DNA from: an uncultured Collinsella sp.
Lineage (GTDB): Bacteria > Actinomycetota > Coriobacteriia > Coriobacteriales > Coriobacteriaceae
Assembly: GCA_902493615.1 (NCBI GenBank)
Contig: CABUQK010000005.1
Location: forward strand, 1-33,870
DNA length: 33,870 bases
Reading direction: 5' to 3'
The position numbers were made by a program, and so were the translations under genes. Numbering within the stretch: position 1 is the stretch's first letter; each line of letters opens with the position of its first letter. The notes beneath the pieces are model-generated. The model did not search any database. It was not told the origin of the DNA and was given only the letters and a program-made list of their open reading frames with translations. Positions 9,700 to 15,949 of the stretch are shown here, one piece after another.

Positions 9700-9862
9700 G
9701 TAGTCGTTTAAGAACGTCCCCAATGACTACCCATCCAACGACTAGGCATGAAAAAGGCAAGGCATAGACCTCCTGGTCATGCCGTGCCTTTTGAATGACA
9801 AATTGTCGCTCTGGGTGGCGCGCAGCGTCGACTGGTCCGCCGTTCGTTAGAACGGCGGAACC
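9700..9862. repeat. Structured repeat element, copy 1 (bulged hairpin plus GNTA-loop hairpin)
   Basis: Lies between the binding-protein gene and the aldose epimerase stop. 9701-9730 matches the reverse complement of 15097-15126 at 29 of 30 bases. A hairpin at 9752-9792 has a GGCAT-A-GACC/GGTC-ATGCC stem with an unpaired A, flanked by A and T runs that may make it terminate transcription. A small GACA/TGTC hairpin (9797-9807), the word GCAGCGTCGA (9822-9831) and a 12-bp hairpin with loop GTTA (9834-9862) follow. Copy 2 at 15242-15346 keeps the layout with different paired bases. Confidence 0.75.
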
Positions 9863-9863
9863 T

Positions 9864-10757
9864 CTAGAGCAGCGTTACGCTAAAGCTACGTTTATCGGTA
9901 GCGCCGGGAGCCAAGGTAATGGTGTTGACCTTGTGCTCAAAAACGTCGTCCTCGGTGTCCATGGTGGTGTGGCCGGTCCAGGGCTCGAGCGCCACAAACG
10001 GGGCGTCGTTGGCGGCAGACCACACGCCAATGTACTTAAAGCCCTCAAAGTCGATCTTGACGCCGTGGCCCGACTTGCGGCCGCGCAGCGTGAGCGTGGA
10101 GCCCGGGGCATCGGTGAACATGATGGCATCGTTATCGAAGCTGCGGTGCGTGATGGGCAGCACGTCCGAGTTATCGGGAGCCTTGTAGCTACCCTCGAAC
10201 GTCATGAGGCCATCGGGCGTGATGATGGGGGCCTCGTTGGTCCAAGCCTCGGTAAATGCCAGCTCGTAATCCTCGAACGTCTCGTCCTCGGCACCGGGGG
10301 CGGGCACGTTAAATGCAGGGTGGCCGCCCACCGAGAACGGCAGGTCCACGTCGCCGGTGTTGGTGACGGCAAAGGTCTGCGTGAGCGTGGCGTCGCCGGT
10401 TAGGGCATAGGTCATGTTGAGCTTAAAGTGGAAGGGGAAAGCCTTGAGCGACTCAGGCGTATCGGTGATCTCGTAGGTGACGGACGAGCCGTCCTCGGAG
10501 ACCTCGACCAGTTTGTGCTCGACGATGCGCGCGAGTCCGTGGCGCGGCATCTCGCAGGTGCCGGCTGCAGACGTCGCCGTGTTGTTGCGCAGCGATCCCA
10601 CGATGGGGAACAGAATGGGCGCGTGCTTGCCCCAAAAGGCCGGGTCGCCCTGCCACAGATACTCGTTGCCGTCGAGGGCAAGGCTCGTGAGCTGGGCTCC
10701 CATGGAATCGATGGCCGCGGTGAGGCCGCCGCGCTTGATGGTGGTGACGGTGGACAT
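9864..10757 (-). CDS. Aldose 1-epimerase (mutarotase) family protein, LacX-like
   Basis: A cytosolic enzyme of the galactose-mutarotase superfamily, which interconverts sugar anomers; LacX-like members often act on sugar phosphates or have no assigned substrate. Supporting sequence: an opening MGAQLTSLALDGNEYLWQGDP, the GGHPAFNVP block with the histidine expected in the active site, and a closing FVALEPWTGHTT. At 297 residues it has the LacX length. ATG at 10757 is chosen for GGAGGAAG upstream. It is transcribed in the same direction as the gene at 10837, with a 79-base gap that contains a short inverted repeat (ACAATAG/CTATTGT). Confidence 0.85.
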   Translation of the reverse strand: MSTVTTIKRGGLTAAIDSMGAQLTSLALDGNEYLWQGDPAFWGKHAPILFPIVGSLRNNTATSAAGTCEMPRHGLARIVEHKLVEVSEDGSSVTYEITDTPESLKAFPFHFKLNMTYALTGDATLTQTFAVTNTGDVDLPFSVGGHPAFNVPAPGAEDETFEDYELAFTEAWTNEAPIITPDGLMTFEGSYKAPDNSDVLPITHRSFDNDAIMFTDAPGSTLTLRGRKSGHGVKIDFEGFKYIGVWSAANDAPFVALEPWTGHTTMDTEDDVFEHKVNTITLAPGATDKRSFSVTLL

Positions 10758-10836
10758 GCTACTTCCTCCAAAAGTAAACAATAGTGTCGAGGGCTATTGT
10801 GCCACTCTTGGCGGCAAGGTGAGGCGGCAGGCGCAG

Positions 10837-11703
10837 TTATTGAGCGATTGCGTAAAGGTCGAATCCGCCCTGCGGTGTGCTGTCGACCGTATCGGGCGCC
10901 TGCGAGTTAAAGCTCACGGGAACCATGCGCTTTGAGGCGCGGAAGCGCGTGCCATCGGTGGCGACGGGCGGCTCGTCGACCGTGAGCTCGTAGTCGCCGG
11001 GCTTGAGTTCGATGCCGTCGCCAGCGGAGTTGACATATTGATACTCGTCAATCGCCTGCCCCCTGAGCGTGCGGCCCACGATGTGGATGAGCATCTGGCT
11101 GTCGCCGCGGGCGGTATCCCATGTCGCACCGTCCTTGACCTCGACCGACACATGCACCGAGCGCGTGCGGCTGAGCGATTGCTCGACAGACATCTCGACC
11201 TTGGCGGCATCTTTGCGCTGTTGCTCCACATGGCTCCAGACATTTCCGATCGCCGAGCAAGCGATGACGCCGGCCATGAAGGCGATGAGGATGGGACCGA
11301 GCGGAGAGCGGCGGCCCGCGTCTTCCTCGCGAGCTAGGTCGGGGCGATGCGTGGGCGCAGGCGCCTGAGCACCATGCGCGGGCACGTCGAGTATGCTGAA
11401 GGATGCCGTGCTGCCGGGGTCGATGTTATGGCGCGGCTGCGGGGTCTTTGCCGGCGAGATGGACATGTCGGCTGGCTCACCGAGTGTGGCCGTGGCATCG
11501 GCCTTAGCCTCGTCGGCCTCGGCCTGAGCCCAGGCCTGTTCAAAGGTTAGGGGCTCGGCGGAGTCGGAAGCGGCGTCCGTCTCGACGGCATCGTTGCCGG
11601 TCTCGGCCTCGTCGCTCGACACGTCACGCGGCGCGGGCTCGTCCCACTCCTCGTCCGGAGCCTCGCCCTCGCTATACCACCATTCAAAGTTATCGATATC
11701 CAT
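10837..11703 (-). CDS. Acidic single-pass membrane protein of unknown function
   Basis: I do not recognise the family. The 288 residues divide into three parts. Residues 1-130 are very acidic and Ala/Pro-rich with no predicted globular fold, and begin with MDIDNFEWWYSEGE, a Trp/Tyr-rich head. Residues 135-155 (PLGPILIAFMAGVIACSAIG) form one transmembrane helix preceded by RR. Residues 160-288 are an outside domain with beta-strand-like text such as RSVHVSVEVKDGATWDT and IELKPGDYELTVDEPPV. The positive residues before the helix suggest the acidic tail is inside and the C-terminal domain outside. A zinc ribbon is absent. No partner is evident from the context. Confidence 0.7.
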   Translation of the reverse strand: MDIDNFEWWYSEGEAPDEEWDEPAPRDVSSDEAETGNDAVETDAASDSAEPLTFEQAWAQAEADEAKADATATLGEPADMSISPAKTPQPRHNIDPGSTASFSILDVPAHGAQAPAPTHRPDLAREEDAGRRSPLGPILIAFMAGVIACSAIGNVWSHVEQQRKDAAKVEMSVEQSLSRTRSVHVSVEVKDGATWDTARGDSQMLIHIVGRTLRGQAIDEYQYVNSAGDGIELKPGDYELTVDEPPVATDGTRFRASKRMVPVSFNSQAPDTVDSTPQGGFDLYAIAQ

Positions 11704-11789
11704 ACGGGGCGCCCCTTAGGCCTCGCAAATAAACACTCGCTAGTCTTATACCCCCAGACGGCACCGAAGCTCACCCGCGCCGGACACGA

Positions 11790-11854
11790 AAACCGTCACA
11801 ACATTCGACGTTTTTCCTCGTTTTCGAGGTTTTCATCGAATGTTGTGACGGTTT
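11790..11854. repeat. Long hairpin with perfect 19-bp arms
   Basis: Arms 11790-11808 and 11836-11854 (ACCGTCACAACATTCGA core) pair perfectly. Nested inside is CCTCG-TTTT-CGAGG at 11816-11829. It lies between divergent genes, so it is not an ordinary terminator for either. It could be a dispersed palindromic repeat. Confidence 0.75.
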
Positions 11855-11872
11855 AGGCGGCAGCCACGCCGC

Positions 11873-11907
11873 GAATGTGACAAAGAGACTGTCCCTTTGT
11901 CACATTC
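11873..11907. repeat. GACAAAGGG palindrome, copy in front of the MFS gene
   Basis: 17-base arms GAATGTGACAAAGAGAC and GTCCCTTTGTCACATTC around one central T, with a single mismatch. It ends 56 bases upstream of the MFS start. A related palindrome is at 23209-23239 and a half copy at 5209-5223. Confidence 0.8.
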
Positions 11908-11963
11908 TGTTAGAGTTGCAGGGATTGAATCCCGCTTATTCATGCGACATTGGAGTGACAACC

Positions 11964-13205
11964 TTGACCGCCGCAACCACGCCTAAAAGTAAGCCAACCG
12001 CCGCCGCGCTCTCCCCCGCGCGCACCAAGCTCTGCCTGGCGCTGCTCGTGCTGTTGGGATTCTCGCTCGGCTGCTCCGAGTTCGTGGTCATCGGCATCGA
12101 AAGCGACTTGGCGACGGAACTCGGCATATCGCTTGCCACTGCGGGCCAACTTATTAGCGTGTTTGCGCTCGTCTACGCTATCGCCACACCGGTGCTTGCG
12201 CTCAGCACGGGACGCTTCCGCCGCTACCAGCTGCTCGTGTGCTACAGCATCGTCTTTGTGCTCGGCAACCTGGTCATGGCGTTGGCGCCCAACTTCCAGG
12301 TGCTGTTCATCTCGCGCATCATCCTGGGCTCCGTCTCGGGCGCACTGCTCGCCGTGGGCGTGACGTACATCCCCGAGCTTCTGTCTCCGCAGCAAACTTC
12401 GCTTGCCATCTCGGTGGTATATGGTGCGTTTTCCGTGGCAATGGTCTTTGTCACTTCGATCGGCAAGTTTGTGGCCGACACGCTCGATTGGCACGTGGCC
12501 ATGTACGGCACGCTGGCCTTTGCCGTTCTGATCTGCGGAGCGCTCGTGGCGTTTATGCCGCGCGCTGGGCAAACCGACGAGCCCGCCACTTTTCGCGAGC
12601 AGGCGGGTCTGCTACGCGAGCCGAGCATCATCACCGGCATGCTCATCTTTTTGTTTGGCGTGGGGTCGGTCTACGTTTTCTACGGCTACGTGACGCCTTA
12701 TCTTGAGCAGGTGCTGGGCATGGGCACGGTCGAAGCCAGTACCACGCTCATGGCCTACGGCGTGTTCTGCCTGATCTCGAACATCCTGGGCGGATGGATC
12801 GATGCGCGCTTTGGCATGAAGGCGCTACTCGTGACGTTTGTGCTGCAGGCTGCAGCGTTACTCGGACTGTTTGCTGTGGGCGGCACCATGCCGCTCGCGC
12901 TGGTCTTTGTCTTTAGCCTGGCGCTGCTCATGTACCTGTTCTCGGTGTCGTGCATCACGCACTTTATGGACGTGGCACGCAGCCGCCATCCCAAGTCGAT
13001 GGTACTCGCAAGTTCGGTTGAGCCCATGGCGTTTAACGTCGGCATCTCGTTTGGCACCGCAGTGGGCGGCGCCGTGGTAAGCAGCGTTGGCATTGCATAT
13101 GTAGGCGCAGTGGGTGCCGCGTTCTCGCTTGTGGCCTGGGTGCTTACGCTGGTGACGATTAAGTTGGCTCGCTGGGAACGCAAGAGGGCGATGGCGCAGG
13201 CGTAG
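11964..13205 (+). CDS. MFS efflux permease (AraJ/PbuE-like, DHA1 type)
   Basis: A 12-helix major-facilitator transporter of about 413 residues. The N-terminal half has LLVLLGFSLGCSEFVVIGIESDLATELGISLATAGQLIS split over helix 1 and loop, the usual start of the DHA1 drug/sugar efflux group, and the loop 2-3 region reads LSTGRFRRYQLL. The TTG at 11964 is preferred because GGAG lies eight bases before it and the protein then starts with a short soluble tail. The in-frame GTG at 11955 and the ATG at 11877 have no RBS, and the ATG lies inside a palindrome. It is followed closely by the phosphatase gene, probably on the same transcript. Substrate unknown; export of a drug, sugar or nucleobase is a family inference. 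Confidence 0.82.
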   Translation: MTAATTPKSKPTAAALSPARTKLCLALLVLLGFSLGCSEFVVIGIESDLATELGISLATAGQLISVFALVYAIATPVLALSTGRFRRYQLLVCYSIVFVLGNLVMALAPNFQVLFISRIILGSVSGALLAVGVTYIPELLSPQQTSLAISVVYGAFSVAMVFVTSIGKFVADTLDWHVAMYGTLAFAVLICGALVAFMPRAGQTDEPATFREQAGLLREPSIITGMLIFLFGVGSVYVFYGYVTPYLEQVLGMGTVEASTTLMAYGVFCLISNILGGWIDARFGMKALLVTFVLQAAALLGLFAVGGTMPLALVFVFSLALLMYLFSVSCITHFMDVARSRHPKSMVLASSVEPMAFNVGISFGTAVGGAVVSSVGIAYVGAVGAAFSLVAWVLTLVTIKLARWERKRAMAQA

Positions 13206-13250
13206 ATGCGATACTCGAGCTCGATGATGGCGATCGAAAGGAAACCGCAT

Positions 13251-13697
13251 ATGCAACGTGTACTGTTTATCTGCTATGGAAACATCTGCCGCTCGACGAT
13301 GGCCGAGTCGGTGTTTACCGAGCTGGTGCACCGCGCCGGGCGCGCGGGCGAGTTTGTCATTGATTCTGCCGCGACCTCGACCGAGGAGATCGGCAACCCG
13401 CCGCATCACGGTACCGTTGCCAAGCTACGCGAGGTTGGGATTCCCGTCGTCGCACATCGCGCACGTCAGGTACGTCGCGCGGAGTATGGCGACTGGGATC
13501 ACATTGTCTATATGGATGCCGAGAACGCCCGTGGCCTGCGTCGCATCTTTGGCGACGACCCCGACGGCAAGATCTCGCGCCTGCTCGATTGGACCGAGCG
13601 CCCCGGCGACGTGGCCGACCCCTGGTATACCGGCAACTTCGATGCCACCTACCGCGACGTGCTCGCCGGTTGTACCGCTATGCTCGAGCGGCTGTAG
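13251..13697 (+). CDS. Low-molecular-weight protein-tyrosine phosphatase
   Basis: A cytosolic cysteine-based phosphatase. The P-loop CYGNICRS (Cx5R) lies at residues 8-15 of the 148-residue product, and the general-acid motif DPWYTGNF is near residue 122, both as required for activity. ATG at 13251 follows GAAAGGA; an upstream in-frame ATG at 13206 has no such site. Low-molecular-weight phosphatases in Gram-positive bacteria often oppose tyrosine kinases of polysaccharide export, but no such genes are nearby, so its target is unknown. Confidence 0.93.
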   Translation: MQRVLFICYGNICRSTMAESVFTELVHRAGRAGEFVIDSAATSTEEIGNPPHHGTVAKLREVGIPVVAHRARQVRRAEYGDWDHIVYMDAENARGLRRIFGDDPDGKISRLLDWTERPGDVADPWYTGNFDATYRDVLAGCTAMLERL

Positions 13698-13734
13698 GCA
13701 AGCGAGGTCGCGGGCCACGTCTTCGGCGCGAAAT

Positions 13735-13798
13735 GAGCGTGGATAATCTCCCACTTTGAGCGCTCAAGTACGCTCTAAACGGGAGAAAATCCACGCTC
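13735..13798. repeat. Long imperfect inverted repeat between convergent genes
   Basis: Arms 13735-13762 and 13771-13798 match at 23 of 28 positions (GAGCGTGGAT outermost, GAGCG innermost) around an eight-base loop. It sits between the phosphatase and the convergent TIGR04076-like gene. It may terminate both, but there is no T-run at the stem base. Confidence 0.7.
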
Positions 13799-13800
13799 GA

Positions 13801-14130
13801 CTACTCGTCAACGATCTCGGCAAGCCAGACGTTCAGTGTATCGACTTCGGGGCAGCAGAACTTTGCCGTGCCGGGCTCGTTGCCAGGCACGGTTCCGCCG
13901 TAGCGCAGGATATCGATATAGGGAAAGCCCACGTGGCAGGCCATGGCGCACATCTTGCCGCGGTCTCGGTCGAAGTCAAAAACGTCGCCGGGCTTGTGAC
14001 CATGGTGGCAGCGGCACGCACCCAGCTGGTCCACGCAGCTCACGCGGATACGCGGACGCTTGCCACGCGGCGCGCCGAGCGGCTTGTTCTCGCCCGCAGG
14101 CTTGATGCCGCCCTCGCCAGCATTACTCAT
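13801..14130 (-). CDS. TIGR04076-like small cysteine-rich protein
   Basis: A 109-residue protein with RIRVSCVDQLGACRCHHGHKPGD at residues 25-47, MCAMACHVGFPYIDILRYGG in the middle and a late CCPEVD. These resemble the small TIGR04076 family (cysteine near a C-x-HxxGD block, then a C-x3-xHxxYP-like block and a late C-P). The function of the family is not known to me; clustered cysteines suggest metal or redox chemistry. ATG at 14130 overlaps the end of the kinase gene by eight bases, so translation is probably coupled. The link with pyridoxal kinase may be of use in guessing its role. Confidence 0.7.
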   Translation of the reverse strand: MSNAGEGGIKPAGENKPLGAPRGKRPRIRVSCVDQLGACRCHHGHKPGDVFDFDRDRGKMCAMACHVGFPYIDILRYGGTVPGNEPGTAKFCCPEVDTLNVWLAEIVDE

Positions 14131-14947
14131 GGTCAACCACATCCAGGCAGGCCTCGATGGGAAGGCCAGCCGACTTGTCCTCTTGGTCGGCATTGCGCTC
14201 GATAAGCTCAGCCACCACACGCATGGCATCGGACGTCGCGCGCTGCAAACTCCAACCTGCCATAACGCGGCCGACGAGCACCGCCGAGAACGTGTCGCCC
14301 GTGCCCGGGAAATAAACCGGAATGAGCTCAAAGGGAATCGTAAAGTACTCCCCCGCCACATGGTCGTAACCGATAACCGCGTTCATGCCATTGACTACGG
14401 CGCTCGTAATGACCACCGACTTGGCACCCAGCTCGCGCACGCCGTCCACAAGGACGCGGGCCTCATCGGGCGTAATTTGCTCGGCGATAGGCCTATCGGC
14501 AAGCAGGCACGCCTCGGTATAGTTGGGCACCGCATAGTCTGCGCACTCCAGCAGGTGCCGCATAAGGCCAATCGTGGACTCGGGCACGCCGGCGTAGAGC
14601 TTACCGTTGTCGCCCATGATGGGGTCGACGAACACCTTGGTGCCCTTTTGCGCACGGCGGTGGCAAAAGTCCGAGATGATGCGCGTCTCTTCCTCGGTCA
14701 CAATAAAGCCGGTCGAGATGGCATCGAACTCAAAGCCGAGCTCCTCCCAGATAGCGAGGCTCTGGCGCACGTACTCCGTGGTGTCATGGATGTAGAACTT
14801 GGGGTAGTTGAGCGTGTCGGAAACGAGCGCCGTCGGCAGGTTATGGATACGGTAGCCCATGTGCGACAGCACCGGCAGCATGGCGGAAAGCGCGACCTTG
14901 CCGTAGCCGCACATATCGTTAATCAGCAGCAGTTGAGTGTTCTTCAT
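14123..14947 (-). CDS. pdxY: Pyridoxal/pyridoxamine kinase (ribokinase superfamily)
   Basis: A cytosolic kinase that phosphorylates the B6 vitamers in the salvage route to pyridoxal phosphate. The 274-residue product has the PdxY/PdxK pattern: INDMCGYGKVALSAMLPVL near the N-terminus, KVFVDPIMGDNGKLY in the centre, PNYTEACLL, and the catalytic anion-hole block PGTGDTFSAVLVG with the base aspartate. Start ATG at 14947 follows GGGGGACA. The downstream small gene overlaps it by eight bases. Whether the symbol should be pdxK or pdxY cannot be decided from this sequence. Confidence 0.88.
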   Translation of the reverse strand: MKNTQLLLINDMCGYGKVALSAMLPVLSHMGYRIHNLPTALVSDTLNYPKFYIHDTTEYVRQSLAIWEELGFEFDAISTGFIVTEEETRIISDFCHRRAQKGTKVFVDPIMGDNGKLYAGVPESTIGLMRHLLECADYAVPNYTEACLLADRPIAEQITPDEARVLVDGVRELGAKSVVITSAVVNGMNAVIGYDHVAGEYFTIPFELIPVYFPGTGDTFSAVLVGRVMAGWSLQRATSDAMRVVAELIERNADQEDKSAGLPIEACLDVVDHE

Positions 14948-15070
14948 GAGTGTCCCCCTTAGTTCGGGCGCGGCGCAACGGCGCCACAGTGCAACTAAGT
15001 GTAGCGCAGGGGACGTTGCGAGCGGAGTCGAGCAGTGCGAAGGGCAAATTGTTGCGGAAAGGTTTCGGAA

Positions 15071-15094
15071 AATGATCCCTTTTCCTCCGTCCCC
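15071..15094. repeat. 24-base repeat also present inside the M20 peptidase gene
   Basis: Identical at 23 of 24 positions with 5434-5457 (AATGATCC then TTTTCCTCCGTCCCC). Here it lies between pdxY and the large inverted repeat; at 5434 it is coding sequence. The 498-base gap 14948-15445 contains this repeat, structured element copy 2 and the marR promoter/operator. Confidence 0.7.
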
Positions 15095-15096
15095 AA

Positions 15097-15346
15097 GTAG
15101 TCGTTGGGGACGTTCTTAAACGACTAGTCAAACAAGAACGTCCCCAACGACTACCTTTTGGCAAGTTTGAATCAAGGCAACGCCGATGTTTTGGTGAAGT
15201 CAGCGAAAACCCGCCAGAGCGAGCAAGGTGCCTTGAAACGAGGCGGCATTGACCTTCTGGTCATGCCGCCGAAGTTGAAAGGCAGATTGCCGCTCTGGCG
15301 GGTTTGCAGCGTCGAGCCGTTACGCGGTTTGGTAAAACCGCGTAAC
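15097..15346. repeat. Structured repeat element, copy 2 (most complete)
   Basis: Begins with a perfect 21-bp inverted repeat (15097-15117 with 15134-15154). Then a 15-bp perfect outer stem (15207-15221 with 15291-15305) encloses the bulged hairpin 15242-15270 (GGCGGCAT-T-GACC/GGTC-ATGCCGCC, loop TTCT) and a GGCA/TGCC hairpin. The word GCAGCGTCGA (15306-15315) and a perfect 12-bp hairpin with loop GGTA (15319-15346) follow. It ends 15 bases before the marR -35 box. Confidence 0.78.
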
Positions 15347-15361
15347 CACTAGTTTGGTACC

Positions 15362-15390
15362 TTGACAATCAATCTATGCGCTCCTAAATT
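15362..15390 (+). promoter_or_regulatory. Promoter of the marR-ABC exporter operon
   Basis: A perfect -35 TTGACA (15362-15367), a 17-base spacer and a -10 TAAATT (15385-15390). The -10 overlaps the left half of the operator, so a bound regulator would block RNA polymerase. Confidence 0.8.
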
Positions 15391-15424
15391 AGTTAGGCAC
15401 AAAACAATTTCTCTACCTAACTAA
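15389..15424. promoter_or_regulatory. Palindromic operator, probable MarR autoregulatory site
   Basis: TTAGTTAGG (15389-15397) and CCTAACTAA (15416-15424) are perfect inverted half-sites 18 bases apart, between the -10 box and the marR RBS. Position and symmetry fit autorepression by the adjacent MarR protein; binding is inferred. Confidence 0.75.
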
Positions 15425-15445
15425 GGAAAGGAGCGAAGCTTAGAT

Positions 15446-15949
15446 ATGTGTGTTGAAGCACTCGTCCTTCCGCATGAGCCCGGCGGTGACCCGTCGCAAC
15501 CGGTAGACATACCCGAAGCGGTCAGCGCTGAAGACAAACTCGCCAAGCGCATCCTGAGCGGCCTGGGTTTTTGCGGCCATTACATGCATTTTCATGGCGG
15601 AGGCGTGTCCGGCAAGGCGCCCATCATCTGCCTGCTGGCCAAGCAGCCCGGCGGCGAGATGTCGCAGCAGGAACTCGGCATGCACTTTGACCTCAAACCG
15701 GGGTCGCTTTCCGAGATCCTGTCCAAGCTCGAGGTCAACGGCCTCATCGAGCGCAGCCGTAACCCCAAGGATCGACGGCAACTCACCATTCGCCTGACCG
15801 AAACCGGCCGGGAAAACGCCCGCATCGACCAGGCGGCCCGCATCCGCTTTAGAGAGCGCGCCTTTAGTGCCCTCACTCACGACGAGCGCGAGCAGCTCGC
15901 CGAAATGCTCGAGAAAATCCGTGTAACCTGGGAGGAACTGGATGATTAA
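15446..15949 (+). CDS. MarR-family transcriptional regulator
   Basis: A 167-residue dimeric winged-helix regulator. After a 40-residue N-terminal extension comes a MarR fold: QQELGMHFDLKPGSLSEILSKLEVNGLIERSRNPKDRRQLTIRLTETGR spans helix-turn-helix and wing, with the typical DRR in the wing. The ATG at 15446 has GGAAAGGAG upstream, about 12 bases away. The stop overlaps the start of the first ABC gene by eight bases, so regulator and exporter are made together. It is inferred to repress its own operon through the 15389-15424 palindrome and to be released by a compound that the exporter removes. Confidence 0.92.
   Translation: MCVEALVLPHEPGGDPSQPVDIPEAVSAEDKLAKRILSGLGFCGHYMHFHGGGVSGKAPIICLLAKQPGGEMSQQELGMHFDLKPGSLSEILSKLEVNGLIERSRNPKDRRQLTIRLTETGRENARIDQAARIRFRERAFSALTHDEREQLAEMLEKIRVTWEELDD

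Noticed and set aside
9752..9792. Simple terminator for the aldose epimerase gene
   Set aside because: It may end transcription, but the same bulged stem without T-runs recurs at 15242 and 19708, so it is better described as part of a repeated element.
14948..15445. CRISPR array or riboswitch in the 498-base gap
   Set aside because: There are no regularly spaced direct repeats; the structures are inverted repeats shared with other intergenic sites, and I recognise no known riboswitch core.
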